From NCBI GenBank assembly GCA_900110395.1, contig FODP01000020.1, positions 57,931 through 121,930 on the forward strand: a stretch of 64,000 bases of DNA, written 5' to 3'. The first letter of the stretch is position 1. Every line of letters begins with the position of its first letter. Below the pieces are notes generated by a model, which was not told the origin of the DNA, searched no databases, and was given only the letters and a program-made list of their open reading frames with translations. Source of the stretch: Rhodospirillales bacterium URHD0017. Its GTDB lineage: Bacteria; Pseudomonadota; Alphaproteobacteria; Reyranellales; Reyranellaceae. The position numbers and the translations under genes were made by a program. Below, one piece after another: positions 1 to 8,781 of this stretch.

Positions 1-1
1 G

Positions 2-853
2 CTGCTGGCGGCCAACCCCAAGGACCCCGAGGCGCTGAACGGCATGGCCTGGCTGGCGCTGTCCAAGCGCAACCGCGAGGAGGCGCGCGCCGGCTTCGAG
101 CATGTGCTGACGATCGAGCCGAACAACGAGGAGGCGAAGATCGGCCTGTCCAAGGCGCCCGACGTCTATCGCTACCTGTTCGACGCCAGCAGCATGCTGG
201 TGTCGACGGCGCAGGGCAATTCGGCGGGCTTCGGCGCGCGCGGCACCGCCGGCATCACGGCGTTCGACACGCTGGAGCTGGGCTGGCAGCATTTCACCAG
301 CGAACTGCAGACGGTGTCCTTCATCGGTCTCTCCACGCTGCCGTCGGACGACATCACCGTGGGCTACCATCGGCAGATGCCGCTGAGCTACGCCTTCTCG
401 CTGGTCTACGACTATCGTGGCCACGCCAGCTTGCCGACCGAGCACTGGATCGACGGCAGCGTCGCTTTCTATCTCACCGACTGGCTGCGCTGGTTCGGCG
501 GCTACCGCCAGACCTTCGGTGCCCCCCAATACAATGGCCGCCTGATCCGGACCGGGCTCAGCGTCACCTTCGCGCCGTCCTGGGAAGCGACGGGCACGGT
601 CTGGAATTCGGCCCAGGCCGTCTTCAACAACTACCAGGACCTTTGGACCGGGGTGTTCGAGATCACCTACTACGGGCCGCGCAACCTGCTGCTCGTGGCC
701 GGCGTCGGCTACAGCCCACTGATCGACAACATCGACCTGCACGCCCGGGCGATCCTGCCGGTCACCGACCGCGTTGCCGTGCAACTCATCGCGGCTCACA
801 ATTCCATCAACTTCGATACCCGCGTGACGGCGGGCCTTCGCTTCACCTGGTGA
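2..853 (+). CDS. TPR-containing outer-membrane beta-barrel protein, C-terminal part (5' end outside window)
   Basis: The reading frame is open from base 2, so the gene starts upstream of the window. The first 45 or so residues form a TPR unit (LLAANPKDPEALNGMAWLAL, then EEARAGFEHVLTIEPNN). The remaining 220 residues alternate short aromatic and charged strands (GWQHFTSELQTVSF, DYRGHASLPTEHWIDGSVAF) and end in LRFTW, the terminal aromatic residue expected of an outer-membrane barrel. This TPR-then-barrel order resembles the YaiO family and barrel proteins of polysaccharide export loci. Eight bases separate its stop from the next gene, so it may be the promoter-proximal part of the same operon. 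The exact family is inferred. Confidence 0.75.
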   Translation: MLAANPKDPEALNGMAWLALSKRNREEARAGFEHVLTIEPNNEEAKIGLSKAPDVYRYLFDASSMLVSTAQGNSAGFGARGTAGITAFDTLELGWQHFTSELQTVSFIGLSTLPSDDITVGYHRQMPLSYAFSLVYDYRGHASLPTEHWIDGSVAFYLTDWLRWFGGYRQTFGAPQYNGRLIRTGLSVTFAPSWEATGTVWNSAQAVFNNYQDLWTGVFEITYYGPRNLLLVAGVGYSPLIDNIDLHARAILPVTDRVAVQLIAAHNSINFDTRVTAGLRFTW

Positions 854-861
854 CTCCCGGA

Positions 862-1983
862 ATGTCGACGATGAACCAACCACAGGAAAAGCCCCGGCTC
901 AGCCTCGTGCGGCAGATCCCCGACCAGCGGTTGCGCATCCTGGTTGTCAACGTCGACGCGGTCGTCACCGCTGCGCTGAAGGACGCGTTCGACCCCGTCG
1001 CCACGATCTCCCTGGAGATCGCGCCGGACGCCGAGACCGCGATGCGCAGCCTGTCGGTGGCGCCCTGCGATCTCGTGGCGGTGGATCCGGCGGTCTCTCC
1101 CGGCGGCTTCGCCCTGCTGAAGTACGTCAAGGACAACTTCCGCTGGACCGCCACACTGCTCGCTACCCACAACCAGGACCCGCAGTTCCTGCGCCACGCA
1201 GTCAAATGCCGTATCGACGGCCTGCTCTTCAGGCCGGCGGCGCCCACGGAATTCGTCGAGCAGGTGCTGCTGCTGGCCCAGGCCGTGCACGCCCGGCGGC
1301 GTCGCCAGCAGAAGCGTGTGCTGGCGATCGGCGCCCATCCCGACGACGTCGAGATCGGCTGCGGCGGAGCGCTCGCCAAGCACAATGCCGACTACGACGT
1401 GCTGCATATCCTGACGCTGTCGCGCGGTGCGGCCGGCGGCGACGTGAACCTCCGCGCCGTCGAGGCGCACAACGCCGCCGCCCTGGTCGGCGCGCGCCTC
1501 GAGCTGGGCAAGCTCCGCGACACCTACATCACCGACGGTGCCGAGACGATCTCGATCATCGAGGCCGCAATTCGGGAGCTTCAGCCCACAGACGTCTACA
1601 CGCATTCGCTCGAGGATACGCACCAGGACCATCGCGCGGTCCATACCGCCAGCCTGGTGGCGGCGCGCAGCGTGCCCAACGTCTACTGTTACCAGACCCC
1701 GTCGTCGACCGTGGAATTCAAGCCCCATCGCTTCGTCGACATCACCCACTACATCGAGCAGAAGATCGCCCTGATCGGCGCCTACAAGAGCCAGGTCGAC
1801 CGCATGGAGTCGATCCAGCCCGACGTCATCCTGTCGACGGCGCGCTACTGGGGCCGCTTCGCGGGCTACGTGCTGGCCGAGCCGCTGCGCATCGTCCGCC
1901 AGCGCGACAGCGGCGTGGCGATCGACCCTGACGAGGAGAGCACGCAGCCGCAGCCAGGGTCGATGGCCGACAGCGGCACGTGA
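862..1983 (+). CDS. Receiver-domain / PIG-L family deacetylase fusion
   Basis: 373 residues. Residues about 22-140 resemble a response-regulator receiver: RLRILVVNVD, a candidate phospho-acceptor Asp in LVAVDPAVSPGG, and LLFRPAAP where the conserved Lys is replaced by Arg. Residues about 150-330 are a PIG-L/LmbE zinc deacetylase with the metal-binding signature AHPDDVEIGCGG and a second His cluster in THQDHRAVH. PIG-L enzymes remove N-acetyl groups from sugars or related small molecules in the cytoplasm. An open frame continues upstream into the previous gene, but ATG 862, just after that gene's stop, is the sensible start (ATG 871 is an alternative). The ATP-grasp gene follows after 10 bp. 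Confidence 0.85.
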   Translation: MSTMNQPQEKPRLSLVRQIPDQRLRILVVNVDAVVTAALKDAFDPVATISLEIAPDAETAMRSLSVAPCDLVAVDPAVSPGGFALLKYVKDNFRWTATLLATHNQDPQFLRHAVKCRIDGLLFRPAAPTEFVEQVLLLAQAVHARRRRQQKRVLAIGAHPDDVEIGCGGALAKHNADYDVLHILTLSRGAAGGDVNLRAVEAHNAAALVGARLELGKLRDTYITDGAETISIIEAAIRELQPTDVYTHSLEDTHQDHRAVHTASLVAARSVPNVYCYQTPSSTVEFKPHRFVDITHYIEQKIALIGAYKSQVDRMESIQPDVILSTARYWGRFAGYVLAEPLRIVRQRDSGVAIDPDEESTQPQPGSMADSGT

Positions 1984-1993
1984 AGGGGGAAGC

Positions 1994-2965
1994 ATGCGGA
2001 TCCTGATCACCGGTGCGGGCGGTGCTGCAGCCGTCAGCGTCTGGAAGAGCCTCGGCGCCGAGCACGAGCTGCACATGGCGGACATGGATCCGCTGGCTGC
2101 CGGCCTCTATCTCGTGCCGCCGGACCGCCGCCTGATCATCCCGCGCGGCGACGCGGCCGAACTGGTGCCCGCGTTGCACAAGGCTTGCCAGGAGCGGCGC
2201 ATCGAAGCCTTGCTGCCGACGGTCGACGCGGAACTCGCGCCGGTCGCTGCCGCGCACGACCGCTTCGCCGCGATCGGCGTTGCCTTGCCGATCTCACCCG
2301 TCGAGTGCCTGCGCATCTGCCGCGACAAGCAGCTCCTGATGGAGGCCGTGCAGGGCAAGGTGCCGATTCCCGCCAACGAGCCGCTGACCCAGGCCGCCGC
2401 AGCGCGCGTCGATTCCTTCCCGCGCTTCGCCAAGCCGCGCGAGGGCGCAGGCTCGCGCGGCGTTGCCAAGATCAACAGCCGCGCCGATCTCGACAAGCAG
2501 CCCAAGGACGGCTCGGTGATGCTGCAGGAGTACCTGCCGGGCGAGGAGTACTCGGTCGACGTCTATGTGCGCCGCGACGGCCGCGTCATCGCCGCCGTGC
2601 CGCGCGATCGCATGAAGATCGACTCCGGCATCGCCGTCGCCTCACGCACGCTCAATCTGCCGGATCTGATGCAGTCGGCCATCCGCACGGCCGAGGTGAT
2701 CGGCATCCGCGGCTGCGCCAACGTGCAGTTCAAGCGCGCGGCCGACGGCGTGTTCAAGCTTCTTGAAGTCAATCCGCGCTTCCCGGGCACACTGCCGCTG
2801 ACCACGGCAGCCGGCATCGACATGCCCAAGCTGATGGTCGCCGAGCTGATGGGCCGGCCGGTGCCGGACAAGCTGATGCCGTTCAAGGAGCTGATGGTGG
2901 TGCGCTACTGGACCGAGCACTTCTTCGACGCCAAGGAATGGGAGGCGATGTGCCGCCAGCGCTGA
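1994..2965 (+). CDS. ATP-grasp domain ligase (carbamoyl-phosphate-synthase-like)
   Basis: 323 residues. An N-terminal nucleotide-fold start (MRILITGAGGAAAVSVWKSL) is followed by an ATP-grasp fold: ATP-binding Lys in FAKPREGAGSRGV, the loop VMLQEYLPGEEYSVDVYV, and the metal-binding LLEVNPRFPG near residue 255. Proteins of this group join a carboxylate to an amine through an acyl-phosphate; the substrate cannot be read from sequence. It sits between a PIG-L deacetylase and a histidine phosphatase, overlapping the latter by about 16 bp. This suggests a small pathway that deacetylates, ligates and dephosphorylates one metabolite, possibly a surface sugar precursor (inference). Confidence 0.85.
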   Translation: MRILITGAGGAAAVSVWKSLGAEHELHMADMDPLAAGLYLVPPDRRLIIPRGDAAELVPALHKACQERRIEALLPTVDAELAPVAAAHDRFAAIGVALPISPVECLRICRDKQLLMEAVQGKVPIPANEPLTQAAAARVDSFPRFAKPREGAGSRGVAKINSRADLDKQPKDGSVMLQEYLPGEEYSVDVYVRRDGRVIAAVPRDRMKIDSGIAVASRTLNLPDLMQSAIRTAEVIGIRGCANVQFKRAADGVFKLLEVNPRFPGTLPLTTAAGIDMPKLMVAELMGRPVPDKLMPFKELMVVRYWTEHFFDAKEWEAMCRQR

Positions 2966-3549
2966 CCTGGCTGGTCCGCCATGGTCAGAGCGCCTCGAAC
3001 GCCGGCCTGCCCGCGGTCGGCCACGCCGAGACGCCACTGACGGCGCTCGGGCAGCAGCAGGCGCGCGAGGTCGCCCGGCGCGTCGATCGCCGGCCCGACC
3101 TCTTGATCGTCTCGCCGTTCCTGCGCGCGCAGGACACAGCCGGCCCGATCCGCGAGCGCTGGCCGGACACGCCGTGCGAGGTCTGGCCGATCGGCGAACT
3201 CACCTATCTCAGCCCGGCGCGCTGCCGCGGCACGACGCCCGACATTCGCCGGCCGTGGATCGAGGCCTATTGGCACCGCTGCGACCCTGACTACCTCGAC
3301 GGGCCGGACGCGGAATCGTTCGGCGCCTTCATGGGCAGGCTGGGCGACTTCCACCGCCGCCTGTCGACGCTCGGTAGCGGCTTCGTGATCGCCGTGGGAC
3401 ACGGGCAGTTCTTCCGCGCCTATCTGTGGGGTCGCGACAAGGACTTCGCCGTGGCGCCGCAATGGATGCGGGCATACCGGCTGGCCGAGACGGCGCAGCC
3501 AATGGCCAACGGCGAGATCATCGAATTGAAGGACGCCGACCGGGGCTAA
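2950..3549 (+). CDS. Histidine phosphatase family protein
   Basis: About 199 residues. It has the RHG catalytic signature at the N-terminus (LTWLVRHGQSASN) and the second catalytic His in VGHGQFFRA near the C-terminus, as in the phosphoglycerate-mutase-like phosphatases. GTG 2950 is preferred because GGGAGG lies four bases upstream; ATG 2938 in the same frame is possible but has AAGGA directly abutting it. Either way it overlaps the end of the ATP-grasp gene, which implies translational coupling. The substrate is unknown; context suggests a phosphorylated intermediate of the deacetylase/ligase pathway. Confidence 0.85.
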   Translation: MPPALTWLVRHGQSASNAGLPAVGHAETPLTALGQQQAREVARRVDRRPDLLIVSPFLRAQDTAGPIRERWPDTPCEVWPIGELTYLSPARCRGTTPDIRRPWIEAYWHRCDPDYLDGPDAESFGAFMGRLGDFHRRLSTLGSGFVIAVGHGQFFRAYLWGRDKDFAVAPQWMRAYRLAETAQPMANGEIIELKDADRG

Positions 3550-3586
3550 GTGTAAGGTCGGCAGGTCACGCAGCCTTGGAGGTGCC

Positions 3587-4621
3587 ATGCCCAAGACCAT
3601 GAAGGCGGCTGTCGTCCGTGAATTCAAGAAGCCACTGGTCATCGAAGAGGTCGCCGTGCCGGACCCCGGACCGGGCCAGATCCTGGTCAAGATCGCGGCC
3701 ACCGGCGTGTGCCACACCGACCTGCACGCGGCCGAAGGCGACTGGCCGGTGAAGCCCAGCCCACCCTTCATCCCCGGCCACGAAGGCGTCGGCCACATCG
3801 CGGCGCGCGGTGCGGGCGTGCGCCATGTGAAGGAAGGCGACCGGGTGGGCGTGCCCTGGCTGTACACTGCCTGCGGCCACTGCCGGCACTGTCTCGGCGG
3901 CTGGGAAACGCTGTGCACGGAGCAGCAGAACACCGGCTATTCGGTGAATGGCGGCTTTGCCGAATACGTCCTGGCCGATCCCGGCTATGTCGGTCACCTG
4001 CCGGCCAATGTCGGCTTCGTCGAGGGAGCGCCCCTCCTTTGTGCCGGGGTCACCGTCTACAAGGGTCTCAAGGTCACCGACACCAAGCCGGGCGACTGGG
4101 TGGTCGTCTCCGGCATCGGCGGGCTCGGCCACATGGCCGTGCAGTACGCCAAGGCCATGGGGCTGAACGTCATCGCAGTCGACATCGACGATGCCAAGCT
4201 CGAGCTGGCGAAGAAGCTCGGCGCGGCGCTGGCCGTGAACGCGCTCCTTCACGATCCGGTCGAGTTCGTGAAAAAGGAGGTCGGTGGCGCCCAGGGCGTG
4301 CTGGTCACCGCCGTCTCGCCGAAGGCCTTCGAGCAGGCGCTGGGCATGGTTGGGCGCGGCGGCACGGTGTCGCTCACCGGCCTGCCGCCGGGCGACTTCC
4401 CGCTGTCGATCTTCGCCACGGTGCTGAACGGCATCACCGTGCGCGGCTCTATCGTCGGCACGCGCCTCGATCTCCAGGAGGCGCTGGCCTTCGCGGGCGA
4501 AGGCAAGGTCAAGGCCACCGTCGAGACCGCGGCGCTGGAGCACATCAACGACATCTTCGCCCGCATGCATCGCGGCGACATCCAGGGGCGCATCGTCCTG
4601 GATTTTCAGGCGGGTGCCTGA
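3587..4621 (+). CDS. adhP: Zinc-dependent alcohol dehydrogenase, AdhP type
   Basis: 344 residues, normal for bacterial class-I-like alcohol dehydrogenases. Catalytic zinc ligands are in GVCHTDLHAAEGDWP and PGHEGVGHI. The structural zinc is held by the four Cys of CGHCRHCLGGWETLC. The Rossmann NAD-binding motif is GIGGLGHMAVQYA. It oxidises primary alcohols or reduces aldehydes with NAD(H) in the cytoplasm. A Shine-Dalgarno-like GGAGG lies just before ATG 3587. The gene stands alone between the phosphatase and a convergent autotransporter gene. The family assignment is firm; the physiological substrate is not. Confidence 0.93.
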   Translation: MPKTMKAAVVREFKKPLVIEEVAVPDPGPGQILVKIAATGVCHTDLHAAEGDWPVKPSPPFIPGHEGVGHIAARGAGVRHVKEGDRVGVPWLYTACGHCRHCLGGWETLCTEQQNTGYSVNGGFAEYVLADPGYVGHLPANVGFVEGAPLLCAGVTVYKGLKVTDTKPGDWVVVSGIGGLGHMAVQYAKAMGLNVIAVDIDDAKLELAKKLGAALAVNALLHDPVEFVKKEVGGAQGVLVTAVSPKAFEQALGMVGRGGTVSLTGLPPGDFPLSIFATVLNGITVRGSIVGTRLDLQEALAFAGEGKVKATVETAALEHINDIFARMHRGDIQGRIVLDFQAGA

Positions 4622-4894
4622 AGCGATAGTTCGTTGAGTACCGTACTATTGCCGCCGCCGTCGGGGTTGCTGGGCTGGACCTTGATATCGAGCGGCGCTT
4701 GGCGTGCGCCGGAGCGCAGGCGGCGCAACTTAGCACGCTTCGCGCAGGCTGCCTTCGCGCCAAACTTGGATGCGCAACGTAGACGATGCACCGATCCGGG
4801 CGTAGCCAGCGCGGACGCGCGCGTCGGCGGGAAAGCGGACGTAGGCGCGGTGCTTGCACCGCAACGCAAATCGCACCGGCAACACGCGGTTGTA

Positions 4895-7801
4895 CTACCA
4901 GCTAAACCGGACACCGACGTTTAGTGCATGGTTATCGGTGCCGCTGGCGATCTCGCCGTCGTAGCGCAGGTAGACCTGTGTGGCCTCGGCGATCGTCGTG
5001 CTGGCCGAGAGGCCGAGCACGGCTGAGTCGCGCCGCGGCGTGGCGCCATAGACGGTGAAGGAGGCGCTGGGTGCGCCGGAGAAGGCCGCTGTGATCGGCC
5101 GGCCGGTGTATGCGAACTCGTGCTGCCAGCCCAGGCGAAGGGCCAGATCGAGCTTGCGCTCGCTGCCGAGCGGCACGGCAGCGCCGAAGTCGGCGCCCAG
5201 GACGGAACGAACGGAGTTCGTGGTCTGCTGAGCAACGTTAAGGCTGATCGCCCCCGCCCCCGTCTCTGTAAGGGCGTTCTGGTTCACGTTCGCTAGTTGC
5301 AACCGCCCGAACGGGGTAATGCTGGCTTGGGCCGGCGCATAGACGTCCACCTTGTAGCCGGCCTCGACCTGGCCGAGGAACGTGTTTGCCCCGGTGCTGC
5401 CGTTGGCAGTCCTGGCCAGCAGGCCGGGGATGACGATCTGGCGTTGCAGTTGGTTGCCGAAGTAGGCATAGCCTGCCAGCGCGTCGACGTAGACAGGCCC
5501 CTGGGTGAAGCTGCCATAGAGCGCCACGCTCGCGGCGTCACTCCAGCCCTGGCCTAAGAGACTGTTCACCCATTCGGTGCCGTGTGTGTAGCCGGCGGAG
5601 ATACCGACGAGGAAGCTCGGGTTGATCCTGTAGTCGATGCCGGCTGCGGCGCCGCCGAAGTTGTAAGTCAGCGTGAACCCGTTGTCGTCGCCCAGCACGG
5701 AGCCCAGCCCGCCCAACAGGCTGCCCCACACGCTGAACCGGCTCGCGCCCTCGCAGGCCCCGACCTCGCAGGCCTGGGCAAGCGCCAGGCGCTGGCCGGA
5801 AGCAGCCGCGCCGCCGCGCGCCAGCGCCATCTGCTGGCCGATAGCATTCATGAACATCGCGCTGTTGTTGACGTTCATCGTGCCGAAGTCGGCCCACGGC
5901 TGGCCGCTCAGGGCATCGAGCACCGCCCGGCCCTGGCCCCTGCGGAGACCGGCGAGCACGTTGATCACGGTGGCGGTGTCGCCGCCGGCATTGTTGATAA
6001 TCTGGTCGAGGGCTCCGCCCACCGCCCCCTCGTTGGGCGTCTCCCCCGGGATCTGCGTGAAGCTCAGTGCCAGCGTCAGGAAGACGTTGTTGGGATCGTA
6101 CGTCAGCGAGGGCTGGAAGAACTCGAAGTCGCTGGTGACGCCATTATAGGTGCCGGTGCGTCCGCCGGTGGCGTTGAGGATAGTGTAGGTCGTGCTCTTG
6201 CCGTAGCTGCCGGGCTGGGCCAGCACTTGCACGGTGCCGCCGTTGATCGTCGCCGTGCCCGGCGCGCCGGCGATGTTGATGCGGTCGTTCTGGCCTGCCG
6301 CATTGACCTCGACCTGGTAGGTGCTGCCGGCGGCCTGGGTGTAGCTGCCGTTCACCGTCAGCGTGCCGATCGAGTTGCCCGGGGCGAGCGTGCCGGCATT
6401 GAACACAGGGCCGGCGATCGTGCCGGTGCCGCCAAGCGTGGCGCCGTTGTTGACGATAACGCCGCTCGCCAGGCTGCCGTTCACCAAGAGCGTGCCGGCG
6501 CCGACTGTGGTACCGAATCCGTTGGCACCGCCAGTGTAGGTGTTGGCGCCGGAGAGCGTGAGCGTGCCGCTGCCGACCTTGATCAGCGAGCCGCCGACGC
6601 CGCTGATAGTGCCGCTGACGTTGGTCGACAGGTTGTTGAAACCCACCGTGAGTTGCTTGGCGCCCAGGACGAAGGTGCCCGCGCCTTCGATCGAGCCCGC
6701 CGACAAGCCAACCGCCATGCCGGAGATGTCCATGGTACCGCCGGCGTTGGTGATGAAGCGCCCCAAGCCCGAAACCGAGGATAGGAACCGGGTGGTTGCT
6801 CCCGCACCGGTGGTGATGGTGGCAATGCCGGCGTTGCTGCTGCCGAAGAAATTCATGTCGCCGTTGTTGGTGATGGTGGCGCTGCCGGCCGTGCTACTGT
6901 CCTGGAAATTGAGGAAGCCGCCGGCATTGTTGGTGATGACGGCGTTGTCGGCCGTGCTGGAGTTGAAGAATTGGGTGAAGCCGGAGTTGGTGATGGTGGC
7001 GCTGCCGGCCGTGCTGGCGTTGCGGAATTCGAGGGGGCCACTGTTGGTGATGGCGGCGTTGCCGGCCGTGCTGTTGCCCAAGAATTGGGTGGCGCCGAAG
7101 GGGGTGCTGGTGATCTTGGCGCTGCCGGCCGTGCTGGTGTTGTTGAATACGAGGGAGCCCCTGACGTTTGCGATGACGGCGCTGTCGGCCGTGCTGGAGT
7201 TCAAGAAGTTGACGGTGCCACCGCCGTTGTTGGTGATGGTGGAGTGGTCGGCCGTGCTGTTGGTGTTGAATACGAGGGCGCCGCCGTTGTTGGTGATGGC
7301 GGCGTTGCCGGCCGTGCTGGAGACGAAGAATTGGGTGGTGCCGCCGACGTTGTTGGTGATCGCGGCGCTGCCGGCCGTGCTGGTGTTGTTGAAATTGAGG
7401 AAGCCGTTGTTGATTATGGCGGCGCTGCCGGCCGTGCTGGTGCCGAAGAATTGGACGAAGCCGCTGTTGGTGATGGTAGCGCTGCCGCCGTTGTTAATGA
7501 TGCCGGCGCCCGCGAAGGACAAGGCGAGGTTGTTGCTGAAGGTGTAAGGCCCGGCATTGAACGTCCAGCCGCCCACCTGCGTCTGCCCGAGCAACAGGTT
7601 GGTCATGCTTGACTGGCCAAAGGAGGCGGTGCCGGTCGGCACCGTGCCCGTGCTCCAGTTGGCGCCGGAATTGTAAATGCCGTTGGCTGGAGTAGTGGAC
7701 CAGGTTGCGTCCTGAGCCTGGGAGGCCGAAGGCACCACGCAGAAACCAAGCAGCGCGGCGACGCTGCATACTTCGCGGAAAGCACGAACATCGGCGACCA
7801 T
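4895..7801 (-). CDS. Autotransporter outer-membrane protein with tandem-repeat passenger
   Basis: 968 residues on the minus strand. The N-terminus is a signal peptide (hydrophobic VAALLGFCVVPSASQAQ). The passenger holds about eleven copies of a 20-residue unit built round F-x-x-STAG-S/N-AxITNN (protein residues about 105-325, DNA about 6825-7490). These lead into an autotransporter-associated beta-strand repeat (KVGSGTLTLSGANTYTGG). Residues from about 690 form the translocating barrel, ending in VRFSW with a terminal Trp. GGAGGT lies five bases before the ATG. It is expected to be exported by Sec and to display a beta-helical passenger at the cell surface. The function of the passenger (adhesion, aggregation) is not visible in the sequence. 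Confidence 0.92.
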   Translation of the reverse strand: MVADVRAFREVCSVAALLGFCVVPSASQAQDATWSTTPANGIYNSGANWSTGTVPTGTASFGQSSMTNLLLGQTQVGGWTFNAGPYTFSNNLALSFAGAGIINNGGSATITNSGFVQFFGTSTAGSAAIINNGFLNFNNTSTAGSAAITNNVGGTTQFFVSSTAGNAAITNNGGALVFNTNSTADHSTITNNGGGTVNFLNSSTADSAVIANVRGSLVFNNTSTAGSAKITSTPFGATQFLGNSTAGNAAITNSGPLEFRNASTAGSATITNSGFTQFFNSSTADNAVITNNAGGFLNFQDSSTAGSATITNNGDMNFFGSSNAGIATITTGAGATTRFLSSVSGLGRFITNAGGTMDISGMAVGLSAGSIEGAGTFVLGAKQLTVGFNNLSTNVSGTISGVGGSLIKVGSGTLTLSGANTYTGGANGFGTTVGAGTLLVNGSLASGVIVNNGATLGGTGTIAGPVFNAGTLAPGNSIGTLTVNGSYTQAAGSTYQVEVNAAGQNDRINIAGAPGTATINGGTVQVLAQPGSYGKSTTYTILNATGGRTGTYNGVTSDFEFFQPSLTYDPNNVFLTLALSFTQIPGETPNEGAVGGALDQIINNAGGDTATVINVLAGLRRGQGRAVLDALSGQPWADFGTMNVNNSAMFMNAIGQQMALARGGAAASGQRLALAQACEVGACEGASRFSVWGSLLGGLGSVLGDDNGFTLTYNFGGAAAGIDYRINPSFLVGISAGYTHGTEWVNSLLGQGWSDAASVALYGSFTQGPVYVDALAGYAYFGNQLQRQIVIPGLLARTANGSTGANTFLGQVEAGYKVDVYAPAQASITPFGRLQLANVNQNALTETGAGAISLNVAQQTTNSVRSVLGADFGAAVPLGSERKLDLALRLGWQHEFAYTGRPITAAFSGAPSASFTVYGATPRRDSAVLGLSASTTIAEATQVYLRYDGEIASGTDNHALNVGVRFSW
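6825..7490 (-). repeat. Coding tandem repeat of the autotransporter passenger
   Basis: About eleven diverged units of about 60 bp, each containing versions of CTGCCGGCCGTGCTG on the plus strand, encode the STAG/STAD repeat of the passenger. The units share phase with the protein frame and vary mainly at the residues between the conserved Phe and the Ser-Thr, as expected for stacked beta-helix rungs. In-frame gain or loss of units is likely between strains. Confidence 0.85.
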
Positions 7802-8149
7802 CGGACACCTCCAGCTAGCAAGATGTTGAAAAGGCCGTTCGCACCGGGTTGTGACGAAAAGAATTGAAGCTAGTCGGTCTCGACTTTGAAGCGATCGTGC
7901 ATCGCTCGCCCGTTAACAGCTCGCCGTCGCGCAGGCAGGCCGTAGGGCGCAGGCCTCGAAACTTACATTAACGTAACATACGACAAGGCAAGTGCCAAAG
8001 GCGACGTGCAAGTTCGCAAGTCAGACGCAGGCCATTTGCGGCCGGACCCGACGAGGCAGTCGGCGCGCCCCGCCAGGGGTGTTTGGCCGCAGGAAAGGCC
8101 GGAGCACACCGTGGATCCACAGGCGTAAACGCAGGCATCCGGCGCTTGT
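7802..8149. other. Gene-free stretch upstream of the autotransporter
   Basis: No convincing gene is visible. It must hold the promoter of the leftward autotransporter gene. An AT-richer patch (ACTTACATTAACGTAACATA near 7959-7980) stands out from the high-GC background, but I do not see a paired -35/-10 that I would defend. Confidence 0.4.
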
Positions 8150-8717
8150 ATGGTGAACGTAGGCGTCAACGTGCGCTCCGAGCGGACGCAGACGGGCGGG
8201 CTGATCTTCTATTTCGTGCACGAGCGTCATTTGCCGCCCTTCGATTACCCGCCGCCGATCGACCGCCGGCCGCGCCGCGCTCAGGCCGCCTACGGCTGCA
8301 TGTTCACTGGCTGCCGCTGATCATCGTCGCCGACAAGCCGCGCCTTCGCGCTCACGGTCGCGATGTGGGCGATCTTCGCGGTCATGCTGGAGACAGAGTT
8401 CGAGCTCTTCTTTGGCCACTATCTCGAACGGTGGGCTGGGAGACTTCGCACCAATGCGCACTGGGCGCGGTTCTTCCGGCGCCTCGAACTCTATCTCTGG
8501 CTGATCGCAATGCTGCTGGCCCTGCTCGGCGCCTCGACCGTGGCGACGCAGCATCGCATTTCGCCGCTTCTTCAAGACCGCTCCGCCGCCCCTGGAGCCG
8601 GCCGAGCAGGCTGCCCATGGCCAAATGGCGGTGGCCGAGCTCCTGGCGGCACGCCAGGTGGTGCACGTGGAGGCCGACGGCAGGCATCGCGTCGAGGCGT
8701 GCCAGACGTCCTCCTGA
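8150..8717 (+). pseudogene. Probable decayed gene for a small membrane protein
   Basis: Coding-like sequence is broken into pieces in different frames. A 56-codon frame runs 8150-8320 (begins MVNVGVNVRSERTQTGG). A second, from 8321 to about 8550, encodes RAFALTVAMWAIFAVMLETE followed by a charged stretch and a hydrophobic segment LYLWLIAMLLALLGAS. A third, from about 8550 to 8717, encodes AFRRFFKTAPPPLEPAEQAA and ends at a stop. Joined, they would give one protein with at least one membrane helix. No known family is recognised. Sequencing error or a true pseudogene are both possible. Confidence 0.35.
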
Positions 8718-8781
8718 TGGTTCGGCACCGGCCGAACTATTGGCCGTGGCGGCCTCGCGCGCGCGCGCCTAGATTTGCCCC

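Noticed and set aside
643..861. N-terminal extension of the PIG-L protein
   Set aside because: It would overlap the barrel gene by 210 bp and encodes an Arg-rich stretch unlike any receiver domain; ATG 862 is better.
796..2085. 429-codon minus-strand frame opposite the PIG-L gene
   Set aside because: The plus strand has catalytic motifs of a known family; the antisense frame has none.
6825..7490. CRISPR-like array of regularly spaced repeats
   Set aside because: The repeats are in frame with a signal-peptide-bearing protein, vary gradually and have no unique spacers or cas genes nearby.
5582..7612. Long plus-strand frames opposite the autotransporter
   Set aside because: They arise from the repetitive passenger and barrel DNA read backwards; the repeats encode Val/Leu/Pro strings with no start signal, while the minus strand gives a complete autotransporter.
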